Notes: generated by a model not told the origin, from the sequence alone. Counted from the stretch's first letter, positions 27,490 through 36,240 are shown. The stretch is 64,000 bases of DNA from Luteibacter yeojuensis (GCF_000964085.1 NZ_JZRB01000004.1:1-64000); one strand, 5' to 3'. Translations and numbers: made by a program.

Positions 27490-28182
27490 TTAGTCTTCGT
27501 CCGCTTCGTTGCGCGGGATGGCGAAACGGTAGCCGCGGCCGCGCACGGTTTCGATCGGCTTGAGCGCGCTATCCGGGTCGAGCTTGCGGCGCAGGCGGCC
27601 GATGAACACCTCGAGCACGTTCGAATCGCGGTCGAAGTCCTGCTGGTAGATGTGCTCGGTGAGGTCGGCCTTGGAGACCAGTTCACCCGCGTGGAGCATG
27701 AGGTACTCGAGCACCTTGTACTCGTAGCTGGTGAGGTCCACCTGGCGGCCTTCGACGGTGACCGTCTGGGCCGTGGTATCGAGCTTGATGGGGCCGCAGG
27801 CCAGCACCGGCTTCGACCAGCCGCTGGCGCGGCGCACCAGCGCGTTGATGCGGGCGAGCAGTTCCTCGACGTGGAACGGCTTCACCAGGTAATCGTCGGC
27901 GCCGTGCTTCAGGCCCTCCACCTTGTCCTGCCAGCTGCCGCGGGCGGTGAGGATGAGGATGGGGTAGCGCTGGCCATGCTCGCGCAGGGCCTTCACCAGG
28001 TCCATGCCCGAGAGCTTGGGCAGGCCGAGGTCGATGATGGCGAGGTCGAACGGCACCTCGCGGCCGAGGTACAGGCCTTCTTCGCCGTCCTGGGCGGCAT
28101 CGACGGCGAAACCGTCGCGCTTCAGGCGGGCCGCGAGGGTTTCGCGCAGCGGGGCCTCGTCCTCAACGAGCAGGATTCGCAT
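27490..28182 (-). CDS. OmpR/PhoP-family response regulator
   Basis: 230 residues. Receiver domain 1-115 with acidic pocket EDE (7-9), phospho-acceptor D51 in AIIDLGLPKLSG, and LTARGS and VKPFHVEEL giving the conserved Thr and Lys. The C-terminal winged-helix domain (about 125-225) has VDLTSYEYKVLEYLMLHAGELVSK and FIGRLRRKLDPD. Its ATG overlaps the upstream PepSY stop by one base (TAATG). It is the cognate partner of the downstream sensor kinase. Confidence 0.93.
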   Translation of the reverse strand: MRILLVEDEAPLRETLAARLKRDGFAVDAAQDGEEGLYLGREVPFDLAIIDLGLPKLSGMDLVKALREHGQRYPILILTARGSWQDKVEGLKHGADDYLVKPFHVEELLARINALVRRASGWSKPVLACGPIKLDTTAQTVTVEGRQVDLTSYEYKVLEYLMLHAGELVSKADLTEHIYQQDFDRDSNVLEVFIGRLRRKLDPDSALKPIETVRGRGYRFAIPRNEADED

Positions 28183-28469
28183 TAATGTCTCTCCTTGTTA
28201 TCCCCGGCCGTAGCGTCCAGGGGCTTGGGGGTTTCAGTACGTAGGGGCACCACCTTCACGTGCCCGTCCAGGGTCAGGACCTTGATCCGGTATTCGGTGA
28301 TGCGGCCGCGCTCGATGAGACGGGTATCCGCGGTAAGCACTTTCCCCCCGGTCTCCTTCTGCACCTTCGCCACCGCCTGTTCCAGCGTCATCGACTGCTG
28401 GGCCAGGGCGGCAAGCGGCGTGCCGGCGCAGATGGCGGCAAAAAGTAGCGGACGAAACGTGATTTTCAT
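28182..28469 (-). CDS. Small periplasmic PepSY-domain protein
   Basis: 95 residues: signal peptide 1-23 (ending PLAALAQ) and one PepSY domain (MTLEQAVAKVQKETGGKVLTADTRL, then YRIKVLTLDGHVKVV). PepSY modules often inhibit or sense proteases. Translational overlap with the response regulator makes it the first gene of a PepSY-regulator-kinase operon, so it probably modulates or reports on the sensor kinase's periplasmic domain (inference). Confidence 0.85.
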   Translation of the reverse strand: MKITFRPLLFAAICAGTPLAALAQQSMTLEQAVAKVQKETGGKVLTADTRLIERGRITEYRIKVLTLDGHVKVVPLRTETPKPLDATAGDNKERH

Positions 28470-28584
28470 GTCTGGCGCGGCGTCATGCGGTCGCGCCGAC
28501 TATGCCGAGCCTCGCCCGGCCCGAAGCTGAACGGATGGAAAGAAGGCGTCTATGGGTAGGCGCGGGAAGCGCCCGTGCCGCCTA

Positions 28585-29574
28585 TCAGGCGGCCTGGCGG
28601 AACGGGGCGAGGGCCGATTCGATGAGCGCCCAGTCGGCGCCCGGCAGGTGGGCGCCTTCGCTGAGCATGCGGCGGAAGCCCCGGGCACCCGGCTCGCCCT
28701 GGTACAGGCCGAGGATGTGGCGGGTGATGTGCTTCAGTGCCGTGCCCCGGGCCAGCTCGGCCTCGATATAGATGCGCATGCGCTCGAGCACATCGGTGCG
28801 GTCGGCCAGCGGGGCACCGTAGAGCGCCGTTTCCAACTGGGCCAGCACGAACGGGTCGTGGTACGCCGCGCGGCCCAGCATCACCCCATCGACGTGGGCC
28901 AGGTGCTCCTGCACCGCCTCGACCGTGGTGATGCCGCCATTGATGACAATGGTGAGGTCGGGGAATGCCTGCTTGAGACGGTAGACCCGGCCGTAATCGA
29001 GCGGCGGGATCTCGCGGTTTTCCTTCGGGCTGAGGCCCTCGAGCCACGCCTTGCGGGCATGGACGATGAGGATCTTCACGCCCGCCTGCACCATCACCTG
29101 GGTGAAGTGCTGCAGGTCGACGTACTCATCCTGGTTATCGACGCCGATGCGGCACTTCACCGTCACCGGCACGTCGACCACGGCGGCCATGGCCCGGACG
29201 CACTCGCCCACCAGTTCGGGCTCGCGCATCAGGCAGGCGCCAAACTTGCCGGACTGCACCCGATCAGAGGGGCAACCCACGTTGAGGTTGATCTCGTCAT
29301 ACCCCGCCCGGGCCCCCAGGACGGCGGCCTGCGCCAGCTCGGCCGGGTCGCTGCCGCCGAGCTGCAAGGCCACGGGATGCTCCTCGTGGCTGTGCTCCAG
29401 CAGCCGCACCTGCCCACCCCGCACCAGCGCGGCACTGGTCACCATCTCGGTATAGAGACGGGCATGCGGCGACAGCAGGCGGTGGAAATAGCGGCAATGC
29501 CGATCCGTCCAATCCATCATGGGCGCGACGGTAAGGCGGAAGGCGGAAGGGTCGATGGGCTGCATGCCCGCCAT
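28585..29574 (-). CDS. dusA: tRNA-dihydrouridine synthase A
   Basis: FMN enzyme reducing uridines in the tRNA D-loop. 329 residues. The FMN-binding start is RLTVAPMMDWTDRHCR; the catalytic cysteine is in NVGCPSDRVQSGKFGACLM; KCRIGVDNQDEY and IVHARKAWLEGLSPKENRE are characteristic of DusA rather than DusB or DusC. The TIM-barrel ends with VMLGRAAYHDPF and a helical tail. I chose the ATG at 29574; the ATG nine bases later is equally possible. Confidence 0.93.
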   Translation of the reverse strand: MAGMQPIDPSAFRLTVAPMMDWTDRHCRYFHRLLSPHARLYTEMVTSAALVRGGQVRLLEHSHEEHPVALQLGGSDPAELAQAAVLGARAGYDEINLNVGCPSDRVQSGKFGACLMREPELVGECVRAMAAVVDVPVTVKCRIGVDNQDEYVDLQHFTQVMVQAGVKILIVHARKAWLEGLSPKENREIPPLDYGRVYRLKQAFPDLTIVINGGITTVEAVQEHLAHVDGVMLGRAAYHDPFVLAQLETALYGAPLADRTDVLERMRIYIEAELARGTALKHITRHILGLYQGEPGARGFRRMLSEGAHLPGADWALIESALAPFRQAA

Positions 29575-29592
29575 TTTACCAACAACCCTCCC

Positions 29593-29618
29593 TGTGGGAG
29601 CGCGCTTGCGCGCGATGG
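29593..29618. repeat. Single REP arm
   Basis: One GTGGGAGCGCGC-type arm just upstream of dusA with no paired arm beside it. Confidence 0.6.
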
Positions 29619-29665
29619 CCTCCACCCTCCGCAATTGCATGGCACGGCATCGCCGCCATCCGACG

Positions 29666-30106
29666 TCAATCCTCGTCCATGAACCAAGCGCACCCTATGC
29701 GGTCCTGGGCGATGACAAGGATGCCGCTATCAAACGTCGCGCCAGTCGCTGGGTTCCATGTGGGGCCGACGCCGCTGCTGTCGCGAGGCAATCCAAACGT
29801 TCCATTGGTGAAATAGACGGGCGCTTGGCCGGCGAACACATCGACGAATTCGGCCGACAACTGGTCAGCCATTGTCGCGGGCATGAGCTCGCACCCATAG
29901 GCCATGTCGTGGGCCAACAGCGAACGAAGAACAGCCTTGGCGCGTTCGGGGCTGACCTCAAGATAGATGCCACTTGAGGCCGAAAGCCCGAATCGACCCG
30001 CGGCCGCCTCGACGGACGATACGACCTCGTACTTGACACCCACACGAACTTCGCCCGCTTGCCTGGCCTGGACGATACGTTGCTCGAGACCCAGCGAATC
30101 AGCCAA
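29666..30106 (-). CDS. Uncharacterised protein
   Basis: 146 residues without a domain I recognise. No signal peptide or membrane helix. It has mixed alpha/beta character with an acidic, aromatic C-terminus (ATFDSGILVIAQDRIGCAWFMDED). Its codon use is less GC-biased at third positions than that of its neighbours, as for the next two genes, which suggests more recent acquisition of this stretch. Small stand-alone proteins of this sort are often immunity or accessory proteins, but nothing here proves it. Confidence 0.5.
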   Translation of the reverse strand: MADSLGLEQRIVQARQAGEVRVGVKYEVVSSVEAAAGRFGLSASSGIYLEVSPERAKAVLRSLLAHDMAYGCELMPATMADQLSAEFVDVFAGQAPVYFTNGTFGLPRDSSGVGPTWNPATGATFDSGILVIAQDRIGCAWFMDED

Positions 30107-30148
30107 AACCCACTCCTGCCTGCACCATCCTCCATCGACGGCGCCCCA

Positions 30149-30751
30149 TCAGCCCCGGCCCGTACCCGAAGCACGCGACTGGAGGATCAGATCGTAGACC
30201 TTCTTTGCGTCGCTGATGAGATCGAAGCGGGGCGCCAGTTGCTTCGATGCGCCAGGCCAGGGTACCCCGACGAAAAGTGACCGGCCCGGCATGGCGTCGT
30301 TACCGAACTGGATGGAGCCCGAGCGGTCCGGTCGCTCCGAGAGCGTGATATCGGCCATCGAGGCCAAAGGCAGGCTCTTGACCTCGCTGGTGAACAAGCC
30401 GGAGACGATGATCGCGCGTTGGTCTGTGACGCCATAGGCGGTTCGCGAGCGTACGAAGGCATCGGCGAAGAATCGCCCGATGATCATGTACAGGCCAACC
30501 AGGATGAAGGGGATGCCCCATAGACCAAAGAAGGCAGGGGCGCCCCCTTTGAGAACCGAGTATTCCCAGAAGGCGACGAAGCCGCCCCACAACAAGCTGA
30601 AGGGAATCGCCAGCGCATCGCTCGGTCGCAGCAGCAGCCCTCGTCGCGGTGTTCCACTCCACGCCAGCCATTCCCCTGGCCCAAGCTGCCGTTTTAGCAA
30701 CTCAACACTTTCCTGGTTCAAAGCAAACCTCCTGTCATCGGCAGGGGGCAT
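30149..30751 (-). CDS. Bacterial PH-domain membrane protein
   Basis: 200 residues. Residues 20-45 contain PGEWLAWSGTPRRGLLLRPSD, the usual entry to this bPH/YdbT-like family. Two hydrophobic segments follow (about 47-68 and 76-100). The PH fold proper is in the C-terminal half: AYGVTDQRAIIVSGLFTSEVKSLPLASMADITLSE. Role unknown; related proteins are stress- or envelope-associated. It is 42 bases upstream of the 146-residue gene and may be co-transcribed with it. The ATG at 30751 starts the soluble N-terminus. Confidence 0.7.
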   Translation of the reverse strand: MPPADDRRFALNQESVELLKRQLGPGEWLAWSGTPRRGLLLRPSDALAIPFSLLWGGFVAFWEYSVLKGGAPAFFGLWGIPFILVGLYMIIGRFFADAFVRSRTAYGVTDQRAIIVSGLFTSEVKSLPLASMADITLSERPDRSGSIQFGNDAMPGRSLFVGVPWPGASKQLAPRFDLISDAKKVYDLILQSRASGTGRG

Positions 30752-31023
30752 AGTGGCCCCCCCAACACTCACGCTTTCCCTGATCTCACTCGACCACGGG
30801 AGGCTAGCGAGCACTGCCGGGCGTGTCCAGCCCACGTCATGGCAGGGGCAAGCGCGCTGAAAACAACGCGCGGAGGGCTCGCAATCGAATGCCCCATCAC
30901 GGCATCGGCCAAGACAGCGACGAGCGATGCGGACTGATCAGTCCTGACGTCCATGGCGTACACGAGGCTTGGAAGTGTGGTAGTACGCATTGATCGCGGA
31001 ATCGAAGTGACGGGAGATCACGA

Positions 31024-31551
31024 ATGAAGGCATGGGCGTTTATTGGTTGTCTCGCCCTCGCCGGGGCGGCCGTGGCTGACCCCGCGCCCAGGCCTCACCT
31101 GGTAACGCGTGTGGAAGCCACGGACGCGGCAGCCAACAGGACTGGCATCGTCCGATTCTTCGTGACAAATGATGGTGACAGCACCGCGTACACCGGTAAG
31201 AACCAATTACCCACCGTGAACGAGGATGGCAAGCTGCGCAACCCCATCATGAAGGTAACTCGAGGCGACGGCACGCCGCTGACCTATTTCGGTATTTTCG
31301 ACGAGGGCTCATCCGGCCCTGAGGTTATCGAACCTGGAACGACGCGGACCTACGAGGTCGATATCGCACGCAACTTCGATATTTCGGCAGGGCTCCACCG
31401 CATTCAGTTTGACTCTTTCCTCTACTTCGACCAGCCGGCGGAGCACAGAGACGCGGCCACGATGTTCATTAGCGACAAGTCCAATACGGTGGAAGTATGG
31501 TTTACGAACGCCGCCGGCAAACCATCCGTGGTACGTCCTGTCATCGAGTGA
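31024..31551 (+). CDS. Exported protein resembling a protease prodomain
   Basis: 175 residues: signal peptide 1-18 and a beta-rich domain. The order of elements (an N-terminal strand with VRFFVTNDGDSTAYTG, then TPLTYFGIFDEG, VIEPGTTRTYEVDIARNFDISAGLHRIQF, and a C-terminal strand) resembles the N-terminal prodomain of bacterial M35-type metalloproteases, but no protease domain or HExxH motif follows. It could act as a free-standing inhibitor or binding domain; that is speculative. The codon bias is weaker than usual here. Confidence 0.6.
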   Translation: MKAWAFIGCLALAGAAVADPAPRPHLVTRVEATDAAANRTGIVRFFVTNDGDSTAYTGKNQLPTVNEDGKLRNPIMKVTRGDGTPLTYFGIFDEGSSGPEVIEPGTTRTYEVDIARNFDISAGLHRIQFDSFLYFDQPAEHRDAATMFISDKSNTVEVWFTNAAGKPSVVRPVIE

Positions 31552-31572
31552 CGCGCACCACGCCCGGCCGTA

Positions 31573-31959
31573 TCACTGCCCCGCCGGCGGTTCCCAAAGC
31601 TCCACCTTGTTGCCTTCGGGGTCCACGACCCAGGCGAACTTCCCAAACTCCGATTCGTCGACCTTGTCGAGCACGTTGCAGCCTTCTTCGCGCAGCGCCT
31701 TGACGAGGCCGTGCACGTCGGCGACGCGGTAGTTCACCATGAAGTTGGCGGTGCCCGGTTCGTAGGCGCCTTCGGCAAGGTCGCCGATGAACCACGCCGT
31801 GGTGCCGCCCACCGGCTTGCCGTCATCGTCCTTCCATTCAAACGCCGCCCCGCCCCATGACTGCACATCGACGCCGAGGTGCTGCTTGTACCAGGCCTGC
31901 AAGGCTTTCGGATCCTTCGCCTTGAAGAAGATGCCGCCAATACCGGTGACTCGTTTCAT
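31573..31959 (-). CDS. VOC/glyoxalase-family protein
   Basis: 128 residues with one vicinal-oxygen-chelate fold of two beta-alpha-beta-beta-beta modules: GIGGIFFKAKDPKALQAWYKQHLG (residues 5-28), TTAWFIGDLAEG in the middle, and FAWVVDPEGNKVELWEPP at the end. The conserved Glu of ELWEP is a likely metal ligand. The substrate is unknown; these proteins range from glyoxalase-like enzymes to resistance proteins. A GGAG nine bases upstream supports the ATG at 31959. Confidence 0.85.
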   Translation of the reverse strand: MKRVTGIGGIFFKAKDPKALQAWYKQHLGVDVQSWGGAAFEWKDDDGKPVGGTTAWFIGDLAEGAYEPGTANFMVNYRVADVHGLVKALREEGCNVLDKVDESEFGKFAWVVDPEGNKVELWEPPAGQ

Positions 31960-32054
31960 GCCGTGCTCCATCAAGGGCTTGAAGAAGGGGAACCACGGCC
32001 GGATCTTACGCTGATCCCGCGACACTGACGCTACCGACGGAAGGGCTCCCCCGC

Positions 32055-32732
32055 ATGTCCAGTTTCGACGACCCGAACGCCGTCGCCCGCTATGCCGAAG
32101 GCCCCGTCCGGCAGGTGCCGGGCTTCCACGGCATGCAGAAGATGACCGAACTCCTGCTGGCCGAGGCCGTGCCCACCGATGGCCATGTCCTGGTGCTCGG
32201 CGCGGGTGGCGGCCTAGAGCTCAAGGCCTTCGCGGATGCGCGGCTGGGCTGGCGGTTCACCGGCGTGGACCCGTCGGCTGAGATGCTTAAGCTGGCCGCG
32301 GCCACGCTGGGGCCACTGGCACCGCGTGCGCAGCTCCATGAGGGCTATGTCGACACGGCGCCGGAAGGTCCGTTCGATGGCGCCACGTGCCTGCTTACCC
32401 TGCATTTCCTCACCGCCGATGAGCGCCTGCATACGCTCAGGGAACTGCGGCGGCGCATGAAACCGGGCGCTCCGCTGGTCATCGCGCACCACAGCTTTCC
32501 CTTGGACGATGGCGGGCGGGCGCGCTGGCTTGATCGGTACGCGGCGTTCGCGGCCGCTTCGGGCGTGCCGGAGAAGGACACGAAGAACGCGGCAGCCGCG
32601 ATCAGTGCGCGGCTACCGCTGCTGCCCCCGGAACAGGACGAAGCCCTGCTTCATGAAGCGGGCTTCGAGCGGATCGAGATGTTCTATGCCGCGTTCACGT
32701 TCCGTGGGTGGGTGGCTTATAACCCCGGTTGA
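32055..32732 (+). CDS. Class I SAM-dependent methyltransferase
   Basis: 225 residues. The SAM-binding motif I is VLVLGAGGGLELKAF (about 45-59), with the acidic motif II FTGVDPSAEML and a motif-IV-like region CLLTLHFLTADERL. The C-terminal part (YAAFAAASGVPEKDTKNAAAAI) fits the small family of tellurite-resistance/UbiE-like methyltransferases. Substrate unknown. Its 3' end overlaps the convergent argP gene by 16 bases. Confidence 0.8.
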   Translation: MSSFDDPNAVARYAEGPVRQVPGFHGMQKMTELLLAEAVPTDGHVLVLGAGGGLELKAFADARLGWRFTGVDPSAEMLKLAAATLGPLAPRAQLHEGYVDTAPEGPFDGATCLLTLHFLTADERLHTLRELRRRMKPGAPLVIAHHSFPLDDGGRARWLDRYAAFAAASGVPEKDTKNAAAAISARLPLLPPEQDEALLHEAGFERIEMFYAAFTFRGWVAYNPG

Positions 32733-33640
32733 TTCGCGTCGCCCTGGCGATGCAGCGACAGCGCGGCCACGTCCCGCAACGCATCGCTGATGTGCTGCAA
32801 CGTGCTCGACCGCACGCTCGCACACTGCCAGTAAAGCGGCACGTCCAGCGTGCGCCCCTCGTCGATGATGACGATCTGCCCCGCGGCCAGCGCGGGTTCG
32901 GCGAGCAGGTCCTGGGCCAGGCACCAGCCCAGCCCGCGCCCCGCCGCCTCGACGAAACCGGTGGACGTGGGCAGGTAGTGGATGGGTGGTGATAGCTGCG
33001 CGCGGGTGATGCGGCGGACGAAACGCCACTGCAGCTCGTCCTTGCGATTGAAAACGATGATGGGCGCATGGGCCAGCGAGGCCGCATCCATGCCGTTTCG
33101 AAAATACCGCTCGGCGAATTCGGCCGATGCGATGGCGTGATAGCGCATGCGGCCGAGCGGGTAGACGTTGCACCCCTGCAGCGGCTTCCGTTCGGAGGTG
33201 ACCGCGCCCAGCACGGCGCCTTCGCGCAGGTGGTCGAGGGTGTGGTCCTGGTCGTCGACGCGCACGTCGAAGACGTAGCCGTGCTCGTCGTGGAGGCGGG
33301 CCAGGGCCGTGAGGAACCATGTGTGCAGGGAGTCGTCGTTCACCGCGACGGCGATCGAGCGGGCCCTCGGTTGCCGAGCTTCTTGCGGCAGGAAATCGGC
33401 CATCGCCTCGGCTTCGAGCGCCTGCATGGGGCGCAGGCGTAGCAACAGGCGCTCGCCGGCCGCGGTGGGCTTGCACGGGGCCTGGCGCACCACGAGCACC
33501 TGGCCCAGCCGATCCTCCAGTGCCTTGATGCGCTGGGAGACGGCCGAGGGTGTGACCGCCAGGCGCCGCGCGGCGCTCTCGAAGCTGCCTTCCTCGATGA
33601 TGGCGGCGAAGGCGGCGAGCTGGGGATGCAGGAGGTCCAT
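32717..33640 (-). CDS. argP: LysR-type regulator, ArgP/LysG-like
   Basis: 307 residues. N-terminal winged HTH (FESAARRLAVTPSAVSQRIKALEDRLG, about 19-45) and a two-lobed effector domain with the ArgP-specific FNRKDELQWRF region and YLPTSTGFVEAAGRGLGWCL. It is divergent from the LysE-type exporter gene (77 bases), the arrangement of argP-argO and lysG-lysE. It should activate the exporter in response to arginine or lysine; which one is not visible in the sequence. Confidence 0.9.
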   Translation of the reverse strand: MDLLHPQLAAFAAIIEEGSFESAARRLAVTPSAVSQRIKALEDRLGQVLVVRQAPCKPTAAGERLLLRLRPMQALEAEAMADFLPQEARQPRARSIAVAVNDDSLHTWFLTALARLHDEHGYVFDVRVDDQDHTLDHLREGAVLGAVTSERKPLQGCNVYPLGRMRYHAIASAEFAERYFRNGMDAASLAHAPIIVFNRKDELQWRFVRRITRAQLSPPIHYLPTSTGFVEAAGRGLGWCLAQDLLAEPALAAGQIVIIDEGRTLDVPLYWQCASVRSSTLQHISDALRDVAALSLHRQGDANQPGL

Positions 33641-33717
33641 GCGATGGATTAGCGTTTCTTAACTGGCCCAAGTTTCTTTAGTTTGTCTAAGCATGCCCCA
33701 GCCTTCAACATGGCGCC

Positions 33718-34335
33718 ATGATCATCACCACCGCCATCGCCGGCTTCGCGGCCAGCGCCGGGCTCATCATGGCCATCGGCGCCCAGAACGCGTTCGTGCT
33801 CCGGCAGGGGCTGCAGCGCTCACACGTGGGCGTCGTCGTGGCCATCTGCGCCACGAGCGATCTGCTCCTCATCCTCCTCGGCGTGGCCGGCATCGGTGCG
33901 CTTGTGCGGCATGCGCCATGGCTCCTGGAGGCCCTCCGCTATGGCGGCGCCCTGTTCCTCGGCGCCTACGCACTGATGGCCGCCCAGCGCGCCTGGCGAG
34001 GCGGTGGCGGCATGACGGCCGAGGGCGCCAGCCAGCCAGCCTGGTACAAGGCCGCCCTCGCCTGCCTCGCCTTCACCTTCCTCAACCCGCACGTGTACCT
34101 CGACACCATGATCCTGCTGGGCAGCCTTTCCACCGGCTACCCGGGCAGCCTGCGCTGGGTATTCGCGGCGGGCGCCTGCGCGGCGAGCATTACCTGGTTC
34201 CTTGCGCTGGGCTATGGCGCGCGGCTACTTACCCCTGTGTTCCGCAACCCCACCGCCTGGCGCGTCATGGATGCGGCCGTGTCCCTGTTCATGCTGGCCC
34301 TGTGCGTGTTTTTATTGGTGCGCCCACTCTCGTAA
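33718..34335 (+). CDS. argO: LysE/ArgO-type basic amino-acid exporter
   Basis: 205-residue inner-membrane protein with about six hydrophobic helices. The N-terminal signature is GLIMAIGAQNAFVLRQGLQRSH (residues 15-36); FTFLNPHVYLDTMILLGSLS is the conserved NPHxYLDT motif of the family. Exports excess arginine or lysine. Transcribed divergently from argP. The intergenic region has a TTTAGTTTGTCTAAGC stretch (about 33679-33694) consistent with LysR-type binding. Confidence 0.93.
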   Translation: MIITTAIAGFAASAGLIMAIGAQNAFVLRQGLQRSHVGVVVAICATSDLLLILLGVAGIGALVRHAPWLLEALRYGGALFLGAYALMAAQRAWRGGGGMTAEGASQPAWYKAALACLAFTFLNPHVYLDTMILLGSLSTGYPGSLRWVFAAGACAASITWFLALGYGARLLTPVFRNPTAWRVMDAAVSLFMLALCVFLLVRPLS

Positions 34336-34354
34336 ACACACGCCAGCCATCCCC

Positions 34355-34990
34355 ATGTATACGCCCGCCCTGTTCGCCGAGACCGACGCCGCCACGCTTC
34401 ACGCCCTGCTGAGCGAGCATTCCCTGGGCATGCTGGTGACACACGGTGCCGGTGGACTCGACGCGAACCACATCCCGTTCCTCCTCGACGAGGCACGTGG
34501 CCCGGCGGGCACGCTGGTGGCCCACGTGGCACGCGCGAACGCCCTGTGGCGCGACGGCCGCGATGGCGACGAGGTGCTGGTCGTGTTCCGCGGGGCCAGC
34601 GGCTATGTATCGCCCAACTGGTACCCGAGCAAGCACGAACACCACCGCCACGTGCCCACGTGGAATTACGAGGCGGTGCACGTGCACGGCACGCTGCGCA
34701 TCATCGATGATGAAAAGTACGTGCGCGGCGTAGTCGCCCGGCTCACGCGCGAGCACGAAGCGAAGCTGCCCGAACCATGGCGCATGAGCGACGCCCCCGC
34801 CGACTACCTGGCGGAGCAGCTCGCCCATATCGTCGGCATCGAGGTGGCCATCACGCGCTGGGAGGGCAAGCGGAAGCTATCGCAGAACCGCACGCCTACT
34901 GATTTCGAGGGTGCGGTGGCGGGCGTGGAAGGCAGTGGCAACGTGGCGCTGGCGGCCGCCATGCGCGGCGCGCGCAAGCCCGGCATGTGA
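34355..34990 (+). CDS. paiB: PaiB-like FMN-binding protein
   Basis: 211 residues of the PaiB/FMN-binding negative regulator family. Motifs: YTPALFAETDAATLHALLSEH, LDANHIPFLLDE, the flavin-fold segment LVVFRGASGYVSPNWYPSK and VPTWNYEAVHVHGTLRII, and the C-terminal KLSQNRTPTDFEG. In Bacillus the family is tied to sporulation and protease repression; in proteobacteria the role is unclear. It starts 19 bases after argO and is likely in the same transcript. A short GC palindrome (35007-35021) follows it. Confidence 0.88.
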   Translation: MYTPALFAETDAATLHALLSEHSLGMLVTHGAGGLDANHIPFLLDEARGPAGTLVAHVARANALWRDGRDGDEVLVVFRGASGYVSPNWYPSKHEHHRHVPTWNYEAVHVHGTLRIIDDEKYVRGVVARLTREHEAKLPEPWRMSDAPADYLAEQLAHIVGIEVAITRWEGKRKLSQNRTPTDFEGAVAGVEGSGNVALAAAMRGARKPGM

Positions 34991-35192
34991 CACGAAGGTG
35001 CAACCTCGGGCGTCACGCCCGGGGAAACCGCCGGTAATGAAGCCTCGGTACCGTCAGGCATGACATGCCCACGGATCCAGCAGGCAGGACTGGGGTACGG
35101 CATGCGCAGGGAATCCATCGAACCTCCGCCCAGGCATCGCGCCACGGCGGACGTGTTCTTGCACCCCCATTCCACTCACGAGGCCCAGAATC

Positions 35193-36197
35193 ATGACGAA
35201 GCAAGCGACCCGCCGCGCCCTTACCCTCACCCTCGCGACCGCCATGGCCGTCGCGGTGCTGCCGGCTGCGGCCGCCGGCTACCAGCCGAACAAGAATGTC
35301 TACGTCGTCAACCAGATCGACAACACCGTCTCGGTGATCGACAGCAACAACCGGGTATCGGCCACGATCCCGGTGGGTAATTTCCCGCAGGGCGTTGCGG
35401 TCAGCATCGATGGCTCCAGGCTGTTCGTTTCCAACGGCTTCGACAACACGGTTTCGGTCTTTAAAACCAGCAACAACGCCAAGCTGGCGGACATCACGGT
35501 GGGCAATTTCCCCTGGGGCCTGGTGGCCAGCCCCGACGGCCGATATGTCTATGTGGCCAACGCCAATGACAACACCGTCTCGGTCATCGACACGACTACC
35601 TACGCCACCGTCGGCGCGCCCCTGCAAGTCGGCTTCGAGCCGCATAGCGTGTCGGTCAACCTCAAGGGCGACCGCCTCTACACCTCGAACTACCAGGACA
35701 ACAGCGTTAGCGTGTATGACGTGAGCAAGCCGGCCGCCGCGAAAGCCCTCGCCACGGTCGCCGTCGGCTCGCAGCCGACCAGCGTCGACGTCGGCCCGTT
35801 CGGCGCCTACGCCTACGTCACCAACAGCGGCTCGAACAGCGTGACCGTCATCGATACCAAGACCAACCAGGTAAAGCCGGCAGCCATCGCCGTCGGTAAC
35901 CAGCCGTACGCGATCGCCGCGGCCGGTATCGCTTCGTTCGTTACCAACCTGGCCGATGGCACCGTGTCGGTCCTGGACCCGAGCGGGAAGACCTACGACA
36001 CCGTGGCCGTGGGCAGCACACCCGATGCCGTGACCGTCAACGCCGCGACCGTGCGTGCCTACGTGGCCAACTCGGGTTCGAACACGGTCTCGGTGCTCAC
36101 CCCAATCAAGCCGGGCAAGGATGGCAAGAAGTTCACCGTCGTGACGGTGCCGGTCGGTACGTTCCCGGCCGCGATCGCGTCGCAGCTGCTGCCGTAA
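35193..36197 (+). CDS. Exported YVTN beta-propeller protein
   Basis: 334 residues: signal peptide (1-28, ending PAAAAG) and six to seven roughly 42-residue YVTN repeats, each with a VYVVNQIDNTVSVID-type strand pair (for example VNQIDNTVSVIDS, VSNGFDNTVSVFKT, VANANDNTVSVIDT, TSNYQDNSVSVYDV, VTNSGSNSVTVIDT). The protein is therefore essentially a seven-blade propeller without further domains. Function unknown; similar proteins are surface or periplasmic binding scaffolds. The gene is monocistronic and ends in a hairpin. Confidence 0.88.
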   Translation: MTKQATRRALTLTLATAMAVAVLPAAAAGYQPNKNVYVVNQIDNTVSVIDSNNRVSATIPVGNFPQGVAVSIDGSRLFVSNGFDNTVSVFKTSNNAKLADITVGNFPWGLVASPDGRYVYVANANDNTVSVIDTTTYATVGAPLQVGFEPHSVSVNLKGDRLYTSNYQDNSVSVYDVSKPAAAKALATVAVGSQPTSVDVGPFGAYAYVTNSGSNSVTVIDTKTNQVKPAAIAVGNQPYAIAAAGIASFVTNLADGTVSVLDPSGKTYDTVAVGSTPDAVTVNAATVRAYVANSGSNTVSVLTPIKPGKDGKKFTVVTVPVGTFPAAIASQLLP

Positions 36198-36214
36198 AGG
36201 GGCGCCAGCCAAGG

Positions 36215-36237
36215 ACGGCCACCTGCGGGGTGGCCGT
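36215..36237. terminator. Bidirectional hairpin between convergent genes
   Basis: Perfect 9-bp stem ACGGCCACC/GGTGGCCGT with a five-base loop, 18 bases after the YVTN gene and directly before the end of the convergent DUF1801 gene. No clear T-run on either side. Confidence 0.55.
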
Positions 36238-36240
36238 TCG

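Noticed and set aside
25825-28185. A 786-codon frame antisense to the kinase and regulator genes
   Set aside because: Both real genes on the other strand have complete domains; this frame has no structure and spans two genes.
30769-30990. A 73-codon minus-strand frame upstream of the PH-domain gene
   Set aside because: No start context or recognisable structure; the 272-base gap probably holds promoters for the flanking divergent genes.
35007-35021. GC palindrome after paiB as a riboswitch or attenuator
   Set aside because: Too short and simple; best seen as a transcript-end hairpin at most.
35193-36197. Internal repeats in the YVTN gene as possible DNA tandem repeats
   Set aside because: The repetition is at protein level (propeller blades); the nucleotide copies are diverged.
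35013-36212. A 399-codon minus-strand frame over the YVTN gene
   Set aside because: Repetitive Asp/Arg/His translation mirrors the propeller repeats; no start signal or domain.
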